DNA from: Pseudomonas sp. N040
GTDB taxonomy: Bacteria > Pseudomonadota > Gammaproteobacteria > Pseudomonadales > Pseudomonadaceae
Reading direction: 5' to 3'
Assembly: GCF_015637705.1 (NCBI RefSeq)
Contig: NZ_JADOBE010000002.1
Span: 1 to 64,000 of the forward strand
DNA length: 64,000 nt
The notes under the pieces are model-generated. The model was given only the letters and a program-made list of their open reading frames with translations, was not told the DNA's origin and made no database searches. Below, in pieces: positions 9,859 to 18,101 of this stretch (position 1 is the stretch's first letter; each line of letters opens with the position of its first letter). Position numbers and translations under genes: made by a program.

Positions 9859-10593
9859 ATGCCTGAATCACTCAAGGCGCGCAGCCCGCATCAAGCCCAC
9901 TGCAACGACTGCAGCCTGTCCTCACTGTGCCTGCCGATTTCTCTTGAGTTCGATGACGTCGACGCCCTTGACCAGATCGTCAAGCGCGGCCGGCCACTGA
10001 AGAAAGGCGATTTCCTGTTTCGCCAGGGTGACCCCTTCGAGTCGGTGTTTGCCGTGCGTTCCGGCGCCATCAAGACCTTCAGCCTGAGCGACAACGGTGA
10101 AGAACAGATCACCGGCTTCCACTTTCCCAGCGAACTGGTGGGCCTGTCCGGCATGGATACCGAAGCCTTCCCGGTGTCGGCGCAGGCACTGGAAAGCACC
10201 TCGGTCTGCGAGATTCCCTTCGATCGCCTCGAAGACCTGTCCATGCAACTGCCGCAATTGCGCCGCCAGCTGATGCGCGTGATGAGCCGCGAGATTCGCG
10301 ACGATCAGCAAATGATGCTGCTGCTGTCGAAAAAGACCGCCGACGAGCGAATCGCCGCCTTCCTGGTCAACCTGTCCGCACGCTTTCGCGCGCGCGGTTT
10401 TTCCGCCAACCAGTTCCGCCTGTCGATGTCGCGCAATGAAGTCGGCAACTACCTCGGCCTGGCAGTGGAAACCGTGTCGCGGGTCTTCACCCGCTTCCAG
10501 CAGAACGGCCTGATCGAAGCCGAAGGCAAGGAAGTGCACATCCTCAAGTCGCTCGAGCTCTGCGCGCTGGCCGGTGGCAATCTGGATCTCTGA
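9859..10593 (+). CDS. anr: Anaerobic regulator Anr (FNR family)
   Basis: Oxygen-sensing CRP/FNR-family activator of the micro-oxic response. The 4Fe-4S ligands C15, C18, C24 and C117 are all present. A cyclic-nucleotide-binding-like beta barrel is followed by a dimer helix and a C-terminal helix-turn-helix (about residues 190-220). Its recognition helix carries VETVSR, giving TTGAT specificity. The 244-residue length and most of the sequence resemble Pseudomonas aeruginosa Anr. The perfect Anr box before hemN is its likely target. Confidence 0.97.
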   Translation: MPESLKARSPHQAHCNDCSLSSLCLPISLEFDDVDALDQIVKRGRPLKKGDFLFRQGDPFESVFAVRSGAIKTFSLSDNGEEQITGFHFPSELVGLSGMDTEAFPVSAQALESTSVCEIPFDRLEDLSMQLPQLRRQLMRVMSREIRDDQQMMLLLSKKTADERIAAFLVNLSARFRARGFSANQFRLSMSRNEVGNYLGLAVETVSRVFTRFQQNGLIEAEGKEVHILKSLELCALAGGNLDL

Positions 10594-10624
10594 GCAGCAT
10601 TCCCGAACACCCGAGGTTGCGCAC

Positions 10625-11173
10625 ATGCCGAGCGACCCGTTCAGCATCAAAAGCCTGATCCGCCCGGTTCCCGACTTCCCCAAGCCGGGCGTGATGTTTC
10701 GCGACATCACCCCGCTGCTGCAGTCGCCACGGGCGTTTCGCCTGGTCTGCGACAGCCTGGCGCAACGCTATGTCGAGGCGGACATCAGCCATGTCGGGGC
10801 ACTCGACGCGCGCGGCTTCCTGCTCGGCTCGGTGCTGGCCTACACCCTCAACAAGCCGCTGGTGCTGTTCCGCAAAGCCGGCAAGCTGCCGGCGCAGGTA
10901 CTCGGCGAAACCTACCAGACCGAGTACGGCAGCGCGCAACTGGAAGTGCAGAGCGACAGCCTGTGCGAAGGCGACAGCCTGTTGCTGCTGGATGACCTGA
11001 TCGCGACCGGCGGCACCCTGCTGGCTGCTGCCCGCCTGGCGCATCGCCTGGGGGCCCGCATTCACGAAGCGGCAGCCATCGTCGACCTGCCGGAGCTCGG
11101 CGGTTCACGCCGGCTGGAAGAAATCGGCATCCGCACCTACAGCCTCTGCACCTTCGCCCTCGGCGAAAACTGA
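10625..11173 (+). CDS. apt: Adenine phosphoribosyltransferase
   Basis: Purine salvage enzyme joining adenine to PRPP to form AMP in the cytoplasm. The PRPP-binding loop appears as [13 protein letters not shown] (about residues 120-133), and the N-terminal [15 protein letters not shown] segment is diagnostic. ATG at 10625 gives the usual 182 residues; an upstream in-frame start would add 17 residues overlapping anr and has no family support. It follows anr in the same direction after 31 nt. Confidence 0.96.
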   Translation: MPSDPFSIKSLIRPVPDFPKPGVMFRDITPLLQSPRAFRLVCDSLAQRYVEADISHVGALDARGFLLGSVLAYTLNKPLVLFRKAGKLPAQVLGETYQTEYGSAQLEVQSDSLCEGDSLLLLDDLIATGGTLLAAARLAHRLGARIHEAAAIVDLPELGGSRRLEEIGIRTYSLCTFALGEN

Positions 11174-11209
11174 GCAGTGCTTGCCGCGCCGCATCGCGCA
11201 CGGCTCCGC

Positions 11210-11272
11210 GTCATCAATTGAAAAGCCGCTGTCACCCATTGCGAAGCAGGCAGATGCTGCCCGCGGCAAGAT
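11210..11272 (+). promoter_or_regulatory. Tandem 21-bp-period operator, copy A
   Basis: Two half-sites starting GTCAT (11210) and GTCAC (11231) lie exactly 21 bp apart. Each is followed by an A-rich GAAAAG or GCGAAGC tail. The same roughly 38-bp pattern recurs at 13812, 16081 and 26331. A CAAGAT hexamer sits at the -10 spacing seen in the other copies but is a weak match. The site lies 84 nt before the hydrolase start at 11331. Confidence 0.7.
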
Positions 11273-11330
11273 GCACGACGAACCGCACGCCCGGCGTGCC
11301 ACTGACTCGTCCCCTGCAAGGAACCCCGCC

Positions 11331-11885
11331 GTGTCCACTACTTCCTTCCTGATCGTTCCCGGTTTGCGTGACCACGTCGCCGACCACTGGCAGACCCTGC
11401 TGGCGGCCAAACTGCCACGGGTACACACGGTAGCGCCGCTGGAAACCGACAAGCTCAGCTGCGCCGCCCGTGTCGAGGCGCTCCAGGCTGCCCTGCAGCA
11501 GATCGACGGCCCGGTGATCCTGGTCGCGCACAGCGCCGGGGTGATGATGGTGGCGCACTGGGCGCAGAAGTATGCACGGCCGATCAAGGGCGCACTGCTG
11601 GCGACCCCGGCCGATGTCGAGTCGCCCTTCCCCGCGGGCTATCCAACCACCGCGGCCCTGCAGGCCAATGGCTGGCTGCCGGTGCCGCGTCAGCCGCTGC
11701 CCTTCCCGAGCATCCTCGCCGCCAGCCGCAACGACCCGCTGGCCAGCTTCGAGCGCCTCGAACAACTGGCGAGTGACTGGCACAGTGAACTGCTCGACCT
11801 CGGCGCGGTCGGCCATCTCAACCCGGCAGCAGGCTTCGGCGAGTGGCCGCAGGCCGAAGAACTGCTGCGCCGGCTCGACCGCTGA
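11331..11885 (+). CDS. Alpha/beta hydrolase of the RBBP9/YdeN family
   Basis: A predicted cytoplasmic serine hydrolase of 184 residues. The nucleophile elbow VAHSAG, a later aspartate segment (ASRNDPLASF) and a C-terminal GHLNP histidine form a plausible triad. GTG is taken as the start because AAGGA lies 8-12 nt upstream and the conserved FLIVPGL segment follows it at once. A homologue lies at 35832-36413. The substrate is unknown. Operator copy A upstream suggests control with the AraC regulon. Confidence 0.85.
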   Translation: MSTTSFLIVPGLRDHVADHWQTLLAAKLPRVHTVAPLETDKLSCAARVEALQAALQQIDGPVILVAHSAGVMMVAHWAQKYARPIKGALLATPADVESPFPAGYPTTAALQANGWLPVPRQPLPFPSILAASRNDPLASFERLEQLASDWHSELLDLGAVGHLNPAAGFGEWPQAEELLRRLDR

Positions 11886-11989
11886 GCATGGCGCCCCGCC
11901 GCTGGTGCGGTAACAGCCTGATCAACTAAGGATTGGATATCCGCTGCTGTTAGGCCCATATGCCGGGCTGATTATCGAGGTTGCTTGAT

Positions 11990-12595
11990 GGCTTCGGTTG
12001 CGCCCCGCCGGGCGCCTCACTTTTCTTTGCTTGTGCAAAGAAAAGTAAGCAAAAGAAACACCCCCCGGCATCCGGGTCTTCGCTGCGCTCAGACTCCCCT
12101 CGCTCCGGCACTGCTCCGAGGGTCGTCGCGAAGGGCCATCCATGGCCCATCGCGCCTCATTTGGCATCCCTGCCAAATGCCCCTCTGCCCAGTACCTGCA
12201 CTCGGCCTGCTGACGGGGACTTGGGTGGCCACCGTATCGCTTGTGTAGTGTGGAAAACGCCGCTTGCGGCTTTTCCACCGAGCGCGGTTTTGGTGGATAA
12301 CGCTGTGCGGTTATCCGCCCTACGAATGTCGTTCAATCCCGCACGGACTGACAGTCCCGTCAGGAGGGTGAGCGGAATCGGTGTGCAAGGGGTTGAGCGG
12401 CATGGATGCCGCGAAAGCTGCGCTGGGCCATGGACGGCCCATCGCAGCGGGCCTCTGGAGCGCCGATGGAGCGAACGCACCCGGCACATCGCGCAGCGAA
12501 GTGCCGGGCCGGATGCCGGGGGCGCTTTCTCTTTGCTTACTTTCTCTTTGCGCAAACAAAGAGAAAGTGAGGCGTCGTGCAGGACGCAACCTGTA
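11990..12595. repeat. Long imperfect inverted repeat in an 800-nt gene-free region
   Basis: Arms at about 11992-12090 and 12495-12592 are imperfect reverse complements of each other. Each contains a small palindrome of the type CTTTGC..GCAAAG inside TCACTTT...AAAGTAAGC, followed by CCCCCGGCATCCGG. The middle holds further hairpins, such as GTGGAAAA..TTTTCCAC near 12250. Reading frames here look like those of the repeat and not of proteins. Nothing else was recognised between 11886 and 12685. Confidence 0.7.
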
Positions 12596-12685
12596 GCCCT
12601 AAGCCGAGGAAAGTGCTGCGGTCAGGCTCGAAGCCTGCGCCCGTCAGAAAATCTGCAGCGGATTTCCAATCCGCTGGAAATCCCG

Positions 12686-13714
12686 TTATTCCCGCCCTTC
12701 CACACTGCTGCCCCTTTTCCGCCATTCCTGCCGCCAGGCCGCCGGAGCCAGGCCGAACTGCGTGGTGAACCAGCGGGTGAAGGAACTGGGTACCGAATAA
12801 CCGAGTAGTTCGGCGATGCGTCCCAGCGAATAGCGCGGATTGCCCATGTAGCGCAGCACCAGGTCGCGGCGCACCTCGTTGATCAGCTCGGAAAAAGTCA
12901 CGCCTTCCTCCTCCAGCCGACGCTGCAGGGTGCGCAGGTTGATGCCCTGGGCCTGCGCCACCTGTTCGATGGTCGCGCGCCCCATCGGCAGCAGAATGTA
13001 GATCGCCTTGCGCACATCCAGCACCAGCGAATGCTCGCTGACCCCCGGCAGGGAGTCGATGAAGCGCTCGGCGTGCCGGGCCATCACCGGGTCGGCCAGC
13101 GGGTTGGGCTTGTCCAGGTCGATGGCGGAGAAAATGAAGCCATTGAACTCGCTGCCGAACTCCAGCTTGCAGCCGAACAGGCGGCGATAGTCCTGCTGGT
13201 CGGGCACCGCCTCATAGGTGAAGTTGACGCTGAGCGGATGCCAGTTCTGCCCGAGCAGGCCGCTGCACAGGCGAAACAGCGCGCCGAGGGCCAGGTCGGT
13301 GGCCTGGCGCGCCGGGATCGGACGGTCGGTGACCACTTCCTCGCGGACGATCACCGTCTTGCCGACTTCCTCGATAAACAGCGCCAGCGCCTCGTTGAGC
13401 AGATGCCGGTACTGCACGGTGGTCTGCAATGCCTCGCGCAGGGTGCGCTGATGGTTGAGCAGCAGGCTGACCGGGCCGAAATCGGCCATCTGCCGCGCCT
13501 CGGCCATGCGCAGGCCGAAGGTGCTGCAGCCGCTTTCGCGGGCCGACTCCTCGAGCAGCGTCACCGCCGTATCGGCGGCAAGCAGCTGGTCCGGGTTTTC
13601 CAGCATGGCCTGGGTCAGGCCGAGGCGGCGCAGCAGCGGTTGCGGGTTCAGCCCGACCTGCCGGGCAACCCCGAAGTACTTGGTGAGAACGGCGGCACGT
13701 ACCAGAGTCGTCAT
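12686..13714 (-). CDS. AraC-family transcriptional regulator (arabinose-binding-like N-domain)
   Basis: A 342-residue DNA-binding regulator. Residues about 20-205 resemble the Arabinose_bd sensor domain found in OruR/ArgR-like AraC proteins. Residues about 240-335 carry the double helix-turn-helix, including INLRTLQRRLEEEGVTF and IAELLGYSVPSSFTRWF. It is divergent from the first dioxygenase gene. Tandem direct repeats with a 21-bp period, which suit the two HTH units of AraC proteins, occur on both sides of it. It is therefore the best candidate regulator of the catabolic genes. The ligand is unknown. Confidence 0.93.
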   Translation of the reverse strand: MTTLVRAAVLTKYFGVARQVGLNPQPLLRRLGLTQAMLENPDQLLAADTAVTLLEESARESGCSTFGLRMAEARQMADFGPVSLLLNHQRTLREALQTTVQYRHLLNEALALFIEEVGKTVIVREEVVTDRPIPARQATDLALGALFRLCSGLLGQNWHPLSVNFTYEAVPDQQDYRRLFGCKLEFGSEFNGFIFSAIDLDKPNPLADPVMARHAERFIDSLPGVSEHSLVLDVRKAIYILLPMGRATIEQVAQAQGINLRTLQRRLEEEGVTFSELINEVRRDLVLRYMGNPRYSLGRIAELLGYSVPSSFTRWFTTQFGLAPAAWRQEWRKRGSSVEGRE

Positions 13715-13761
13715 GGTCAGCTGATCGCAAAGGCAGGGAATGGAGTTAGGCGCCGATAAAA

Positions 13762-13775
13762 CTGATCCAGATCAA
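13762..13775 (+). promoter_or_regulatory. Near-consensus Anr/FNR box in the araC-dioxygenase intergenic region
   Basis: CTGAT-CCAG-ATCAA matches nine of ten defined Anr positions. On the + strand it lies 23 nt before TATAGC (13799-13804), a possible -10, which would give a class II promoter reading towards the dioxygenase. On the - strand no good -10 is seen. This is the only oxygen-linked signal in the accessory region. Confidence 0.45.
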
Positions 13776-13811
13776 CGTTTCACCGCATGCCCGGGAAATA
13801 TAGCCAGTTTA

Positions 13812-13874
13812 GTCACGTAAAGAAAACTGACTGTCATTTATTGCGAAGTTGATCCACGCCAGCGGCCATAAATT
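13812..13874 (+). promoter_or_regulatory. Tandem 21-bp-period operator, copy D, with -10 TAAATT
   Basis: Half-sites start GTCAC at 13812 and GTCAT at 13833, a 21-bp period, with the AGAAAAC and TTGCGAAG tails shared with copies A, B and C. TAAATT at 13869-13874 lies 19 nt after the operator, as in copies B and C. It sits in the divergent region between the AraC gene and the dioxygenase start at 13972. Confidence 0.75.
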
Positions 13875-13971
13875 CACTCCAGACCCGACACGGTCCTACC
13901 GCAATGGCTCTTGGCGCCCGGCGCCCAGGATGCCCTGCAGAACACTGGCTAGCACTGAGGAAAACAACAAC

Positions 13972-14820
13972 ATGCGCGTCGAACAACTGACCTGCAGCAT
14001 CGGAGCCGAACTGAGCGGCCTCGACCTCGCCAAGGCCGTCCATGACGATGGCCTGTTCCATGAAATCAAGGCCCTGCTGCTGGAGCACAAGGTGCTGTTC
14101 CTGCGCGACCAGGACCTCTCGCGGCCGGATCACGTGGCCTTCGCTTCCCGCCTCGGCCAGCTGGAAGACCACCCGATGGCCCCCAGCCACCCGGAGGCGC
14201 CCGGTCTGGTGCAGATCTACAAGCGCCCCGATCAGCCGATCGACCGCTACGAAAACGCCTGGCACAGCGACGGCAGCTGGCGTGCAACGCCAGCCATGGG
14301 CTGCGTGCTGCGCTGCGTGGAATGCCCGCCGGTGGGCGGCGATACCATGTGGGCCAATATGGCGCTGGCCTACGAGCGCCTGCCAGAGGCAATCAAACTG
14401 CAGATCGCCGACCTGCGCGCCAACCACAGTTTCGAGTCGTCCTTCGCCGCGGCCATGCCGCTCGACAAGCGCCTGGCGATGAAGGTGCAGTACCCGGACG
14501 CCGAGCACCCGGTGGTGCGCACCCACCCGGACACCGGCGAGAAGATTCTCTACGTCAACGCCTTCACCACCCACTTCACCAACTACCACACCCCGGCGCA
14601 GGTGCGCTTCGGCCAGGACGCCAACCCCGGCGCCAACGACCTGCTGCGCTTGCTGGTCAGCCAGGCGTTCATTCCGGAGTACCAGGTGCGCTGGCGCTGG
14701 CAACCCAACAGCATGGCGATCTGGGACAACCGCAGCACCCAGCACTACGCCGTGATGGATTACCCGGCCTGCCACCGCAAGATGGAACGCGCCGCGATCA
14801 TCGGCGACCAGCCCTTCTGA
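13972..14820 (+). CDS. TauD/TfdA-family Fe(II)/2-oxoglutarate dioxygenase (copy 1)
   Basis: A predicted non-heme iron dioxygenase using 2-oxoglutarate and O2. The iron triad is H98-x-D100 (NAWHSDGSW) and H258 (TQHYAV), with arginines in HRKMER near 269-273 for 2-oxoglutarate. The 282-residue length suits the family. The start is ATG with GAGG about 13-16 nt upstream, and it aligns exactly with the paralogue at 17201. A BKACE gene follows 47 nt later, and the same pair recurs 3.2 kb downstream. The substrate is unknown; sequence alone does not tell taurine-like from carboxylate substrates. Confidence 0.92.
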   Translation: MRVEQLTCSIGAELSGLDLAKAVHDDGLFHEIKALLLEHKVLFLRDQDLSRPDHVAFASRLGQLEDHPMAPSHPEAPGLVQIYKRPDQPIDRYENAWHSDGSWRATPAMGCVLRCVECPPVGGDTMWANMALAYERLPEAIKLQIADLRANHSFESSFAAAMPLDKRLAMKVQYPDAEHPVVRTHPDTGEKILYVNAFTTHFTNYHTPAQVRFGQDANPGANDLLRLLVSQAFIPEYQVRWRWQPNSMAIWDNRSTQHYAVMDYPACHRKMERAAIIGDQPF

Positions 14821-14867
14821 ACCTGCAACGCCCACACCACCCCCTACTTCATCCCGAGGAATACGCC

Positions 14868-15923
14868 ATGAACTTCAACGATGGTTCACTGTTTGTCGAA
14901 AACATGCAGAAACTGGTCATCACCGCCGCCCCCTATGGCCCGGAATGGATGCCCGAAGATTTCCCGGAAGACATTCCGGTCAGCATGGAAGCCCAGATCC
15001 AGAAGGCGGTTGACTGCTACAACGCCGGCGCCACCGTGCTCCATGTGCACGTCCGCGAAGCCGACGGCAAGGGCTCCAAGCGCCTGTCCAAGTTCAACGA
15101 ACTGCTCGCCGGCATCCGCGCCGCCTGCCCGGGCATGGTGCTGCAGGTCGGCGGCTCGATCTCCTTCGCGCCGGAAAGCGAAGGGGATGCCGCCAAGTGG
15201 CTGTCCGATGACACCCGGCACATGCTCGCCGAGCTGAAGCCGACCCCGGACCAGGTGACCATTGCCATCAACACCAACCAGATGAACGTCTGCGAGCAGA
15301 TGACCGCCAAGGATGTCGCCGGCACCTCGCTGGCCGACCCGGCGCTGATGCACGCCTACCGCGAGATGACCATCCCGGCCGGCCCGGCCTGGGTCGAGGA
15401 ACACATCAAGCGCCTGAGTGCCAACAAGATCCAGACGCACTTCCAGCTCGCCAGCATCAACCAGCTGGAAACCGTCGAGCGCATGATGCGCCGCGGCGTG
15501 TGCAACGTGCCGCTGATCCTCACCTGGGTGGCCATCGGTGGCGGCTTCGATGCGCCGAACCTCTACAACCTGGCCAACTTCGTGCGCGGCTGCCCGGACG
15601 GCTCGGTGCTGACCCTGGAAACCAGCATGCGCAACGTACTGCCGCTGAACATGCAAGCCATCGCGCTCGGCCTGCACGTGCGCTGCGGCATCGAGGACAA
15701 CATCTGGAACCAGAAGCAGACCGCCAAGATGGGCACCGTGGCGCAGATCGAGCAACTGGTGCGTATCGCCCGCGAGTTCGGCCGCGACGTGGCCAACGGC
15801 GATGAAGCCCGGCAGATCTACAAGATCGGCACCTTCTACAAGGACGCCGACGAGACCCTGGCGAAGAACGGCTTTGCGCCAAACCGCGTGCCTGGGCAAG
15901 TAGGTTTCCTCCAGCACGCCTGA
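14868..15923 (+). CDS. BKACE-family beta-keto acid cleavage enzyme (copy 1)
   Basis: A member of the DUF849/BKACE (Kce-like) family. Known members convert a beta-keto acid plus acetyl-CoA into acetoacetate and a new acyl-CoA. The TIM-barrel zinc ligands are visible as H59-x-H61 in VLHVHVRE, with GGSISF and IGGGFDAP segments later. The length is 351 residues, and GAGGA lies 7-11 nt before the ATG. It is close to the copy at 18102. With the CoA-transferase at 27568-29230 it could form a complete acetoacetate-yielding pathway. Confidence 0.93.
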   Translation: MNFNDGSLFVENMQKLVITAAPYGPEWMPEDFPEDIPVSMEAQIQKAVDCYNAGATVLHVHVREADGKGSKRLSKFNELLAGIRAACPGMVLQVGGSISFAPESEGDAAKWLSDDTRHMLAELKPTPDQVTIAINTNQMNVCEQMTAKDVAGTSLADPALMHAYREMTIPAGPAWVEEHIKRLSANKIQTHFQLASINQLETVERMMRRGVCNVPLILTWVAIGGGFDAPNLYNLANFVRGCPDGSVLTLETSMRNVLPLNMQAIALGLHVRCGIEDNIWNQKQTAKMGTVAQIEQLVRIAREFGRDVANGDEARQIYKIGTFYKDADETLAKNGFAPNRVPGQVGFLQHA

Positions 15924-15933
15924 CGCCAGCACA

Positions 15934-16050
15934 CGTAGGGTGGGTTAGGCCGCCGGCCGTAACCCACCAACCAGCCGTCAGGCTGGTCGCTGCCGATATC
16001 TTTCGGCAGCGATGCTGGGTTACGCCGCTTTGCGGCTAACCCACCCTACG
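15934..16050. repeat. Intergenic palindromic element with four nested hairpins
   Basis: Perfect 15-bp ends, CGTAGGGTGGGTTAG (15934-15948) and its complement (16036-16050), enclose further stems such as ACCAGCC..GGCTGGT and GCTGCCGA..TCGGCAGC. Related GTAGGGTGG-type ends occur at 19164, 34643 and 38075. It probably forms the 3' end of the first dioxygenase/BKACE transcript. Confidence 0.85.
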
Positions 16051-16080
16051 CAATCTTTACGGCTGAACATCCGCCCGCCT

Positions 16081-16143
16081 GTCATGTAATGAAAAGTCGA
16101 TGTCGTGCGATGTGAAGCATGGCCAGTCCTGCTGACCTAAAGT
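16081..16143 (+). promoter_or_regulatory. Tandem 21-bp-period operator, copy C, with -10 TAAAGT
   Basis: Half-sites GTCATGTAATGAAAAG (16081) and GTCGTGCGATGTGAAGC (16102) are 21 bp apart. TAAAGT at 16138-16143 follows after 19 nt. The first 16 bases are identical to copy B at 26331. Both copies precede a quinone-oxidoreductase gene, here by 65 nt from the -10. Confidence 0.8.
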
Positions 16144-16208
16144 CATCTCACCCACGATGGTAACCACCCGGCTACCACGACGACTGATCAGCACACTGGA
16201 GAACAGGC

Positions 16209-17189
16209 ATGGCCAAAGCCGTACGCTTCTACGAAACAGGTGGTCCCGAAGTTCTGCGCCTCGAAGAGGTCGACGTCGGCCAGCCCGGCCCCGGCCAGGT
16301 CCGCCTGCGCCACGAGGCGGTCGGCCTGAACTTCGCCGACACCTACTTCCGTAACGGCACCTACCCGATCCCGCTGCCGAACGGCATGGGCGTGGAAGCC
16401 GCCGGCGTGGTCGAAGCCATCGGCGAAGGCGTGAGCAACGTCGCGGTCGGCGACAAGGTCAGCTACACCGGCTTCATCAACACCCTCGGCGCCTACTCGA
16501 GCGAACGCCTGATCGCCGCCGCGCCGCTGATCAAGCTGCCCGCCGGCATCGACTGCGCCACCGCCGCGGCCATGACCATGCGCGGCCTGACTTCGGCTTA
16601 CCTGATGCGGCGCATCTATGACTTCAAGCCCGGCGACAGCATTCTGCTGCACGCCGCCGCCGGCGGTGTCGGTCTGATCGTGTCGCAGTGGGCCAAGCTG
16701 CTCGGCCTGAACGTGATCGGCACCGTGTCCAGCGAGGCCAAGGCCGCAGCGGCGCGCGCCCATGGTTGCGCCCACACGATCAACTACAGCCATGAAGACG
16801 TCGCCCAGCGCGTGCGTGAACTGACCGATGGCGTCGGCGTCAACGTGGTGTTCGACAGCGTCGGCAAGGACACCTTCCTCGGCTCGCTGGATTCGCTCAA
16901 GCGCCGCGGCCTGATGGTCTGTGTCGGCACCGCCTCCGGCCCGATCGAAGGGTTCAACCCGCAGATCCTGGCGATGAAAGGCTCGCTCTACCTGACCCGC
17001 CCGGCGCTGGCCGACTACATCGCCGACCCGGCCGAGAAGACCGCCCTGGCCGACGAGATCTTCGGCCACGTCGCCGCCGGCCGCATCAAGATCGAGATCA
17101 ACCAGCGCTACGCGCTGGAAGACGCGGTGCAGGCGCACCGCGATCTGGAAGCGCGCAAGACCACCGGCTCGTCGATCTTCGTCATCTGA
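16209..17189 (+). CDS. Zinc-independent NADPH:quinone oxidoreductase (copy 1)
   Basis: MDR-superfamily quinone/enal reductase of 326 residues, similar to QOR/QorA. The Rossmann motif HAAAGGVGLIVSQ lies near residues 152-164, and the NADPH phosphate-binding region follows. No zinc-ligand set is seen. Its paralogue at 26455 is nearly the same except for a short insertion (about GIGA) at residue 60. The dioxygenase copy 2 starts 11 nt after its stop. In this context it may reduce or dehydrogenate a pathway intermediate. Confidence 0.92.
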   Translation: MAKAVRFYETGGPEVLRLEEVDVGQPGPGQVRLRHEAVGLNFADTYFRNGTYPIPLPNGMGVEAAGVVEAIGEGVSNVAVGDKVSYTGFINTLGAYSSERLIAAAPLIKLPAGIDCATAAAMTMRGLTSAYLMRRIYDFKPGDSILLHAAAGGVGLIVSQWAKLLGLNVIGTVSSEAKAAAARAHGCAHTINYSHEDVAQRVRELTDGVGVNVVFDSVGKDTFLGSLDSLKRRGLMVCVGTASGPIEGFNPQILAMKGSLYLTRPALADYIADPAEKTALADEIFGHVAAGRIKIEINQRYALEDAVQAHRDLEARKTTGSSIFVI

Positions 17190-17200
17190 GGGGGTTTGCC

Positions 17201-18049
17201 ATGCACGTCGAACAACTCACCTGCAACATCGGCGCCGAGCTGAGCGGCATCAACATCGCCGACGCCATCCACGATGACGGCCTGTTCAGCGAGATCCGCA
17301 GCCTGCTGCTCCAGCACAAGGTGCTGTTCCTGCGCGACCAGGACATCACCCGCGGCGAGCATGTGGCCTTCGCCGAGCGTTTCGGCCAGCTGGAAAGCCA
17401 TCCGGTGGCCGGCAGCCACCCGGACTACCCGGGCCTGGTGCAGATCTACAAGAACCCCGACAGCCCGATCGACCGCTACGAGAACGCCTGGCACTCCGAT
17501 GCCAGCTGGCGCGAGGCACCGCCGTTCGGCTGCGTGCTGCGCTGCGTGGAGTGCCCGCCGGTCGGTGGCGACACCATGTGGGCCAATATGGTGGTGGCCT
17601 ACGAGCGTCTGCCCGAGCACATCAAGCAACAGATCGAGGGGTTGCGTGCGCGGCACAGCATCGAGGCCAGCTTCGGCGCGGTGATGCCGATCGACAAACG
17701 CCTGGCGCTCAAGGCGCAGTATCCGGACGCCGAGCACCCGGTGGTGCGCACCCATCCGGACACCGGCGAGAAGATCCTCTACGTCAATGCCTTCACCACC
17801 CACTTCAGCAACTTCCACACCCCGGAGCGGGTGCGTTTCGGCCAGGACGCCAACCCCGGCGGTTCAGACCTGCTGCGCTACCTGATCAGCCAGGCGTACA
17901 TCCCCGAATACCAGGTGCGCTGGCGCTGGAAGCCGAACAGCATCGCCATCTGGGACAACCGCTGCACCCAGCACTACGCGGTGATGGACTACCCGCCCTG
18001 CCATCGCAAGATGGAACGCGCCGGGATCGTTGGCGACAAGCCCTACTGA
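17201..18049 (+). CDS. TauD/TfdA-family Fe(II)/2-oxoglutarate dioxygenase (copy 2)
   Basis: Paralogue of the protein at 13972, again 282 residues, with the same iron triad H98, D100, H258 and the HRKMER arginines. Most positions agree by eye, and differences cluster in the N-terminal 70 residues and around 103-110, near the metal site. That could alter substrate choice. It is preceded closely by the quinone oxidoreductase and followed by BKACE copy 2 after 52 nt, so the three look co-transcribed from operator copy C. Confidence 0.92.
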   Translation: MHVEQLTCNIGAELSGINIADAIHDDGLFSEIRSLLLQHKVLFLRDQDITRGEHVAFAERFGQLESHPVAGSHPDYPGLVQIYKNPDSPIDRYENAWHSDASWREAPPFGCVLRCVECPPVGGDTMWANMVVAYERLPEHIKQQIEGLRARHSIEASFGAVMPIDKRLALKAQYPDAEHPVVRTHPDTGEKILYVNAFTTHFSNFHTPERVRFGQDANPGGSDLLRYLISQAYIPEYQVRWRWKPNSIAIWDNRCTQHYAVMDYPPCHRKMERAGIVGDKPY

Positions 18050-18101
18050 GTCAAAGCACCCTAGTTGAACCGCTCACTTTCACTTTTTTGAGGTAACAGA
18101 C

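Noticed and set aside
11981-12808. Possible small proteins in the region after the first hydrolase, several frames in both directions
   Set aside because: The frames follow the inverted repeat, giving K/R-rich strings from its palindromes in both arms, and lack ribosome sites and recognisable domains.
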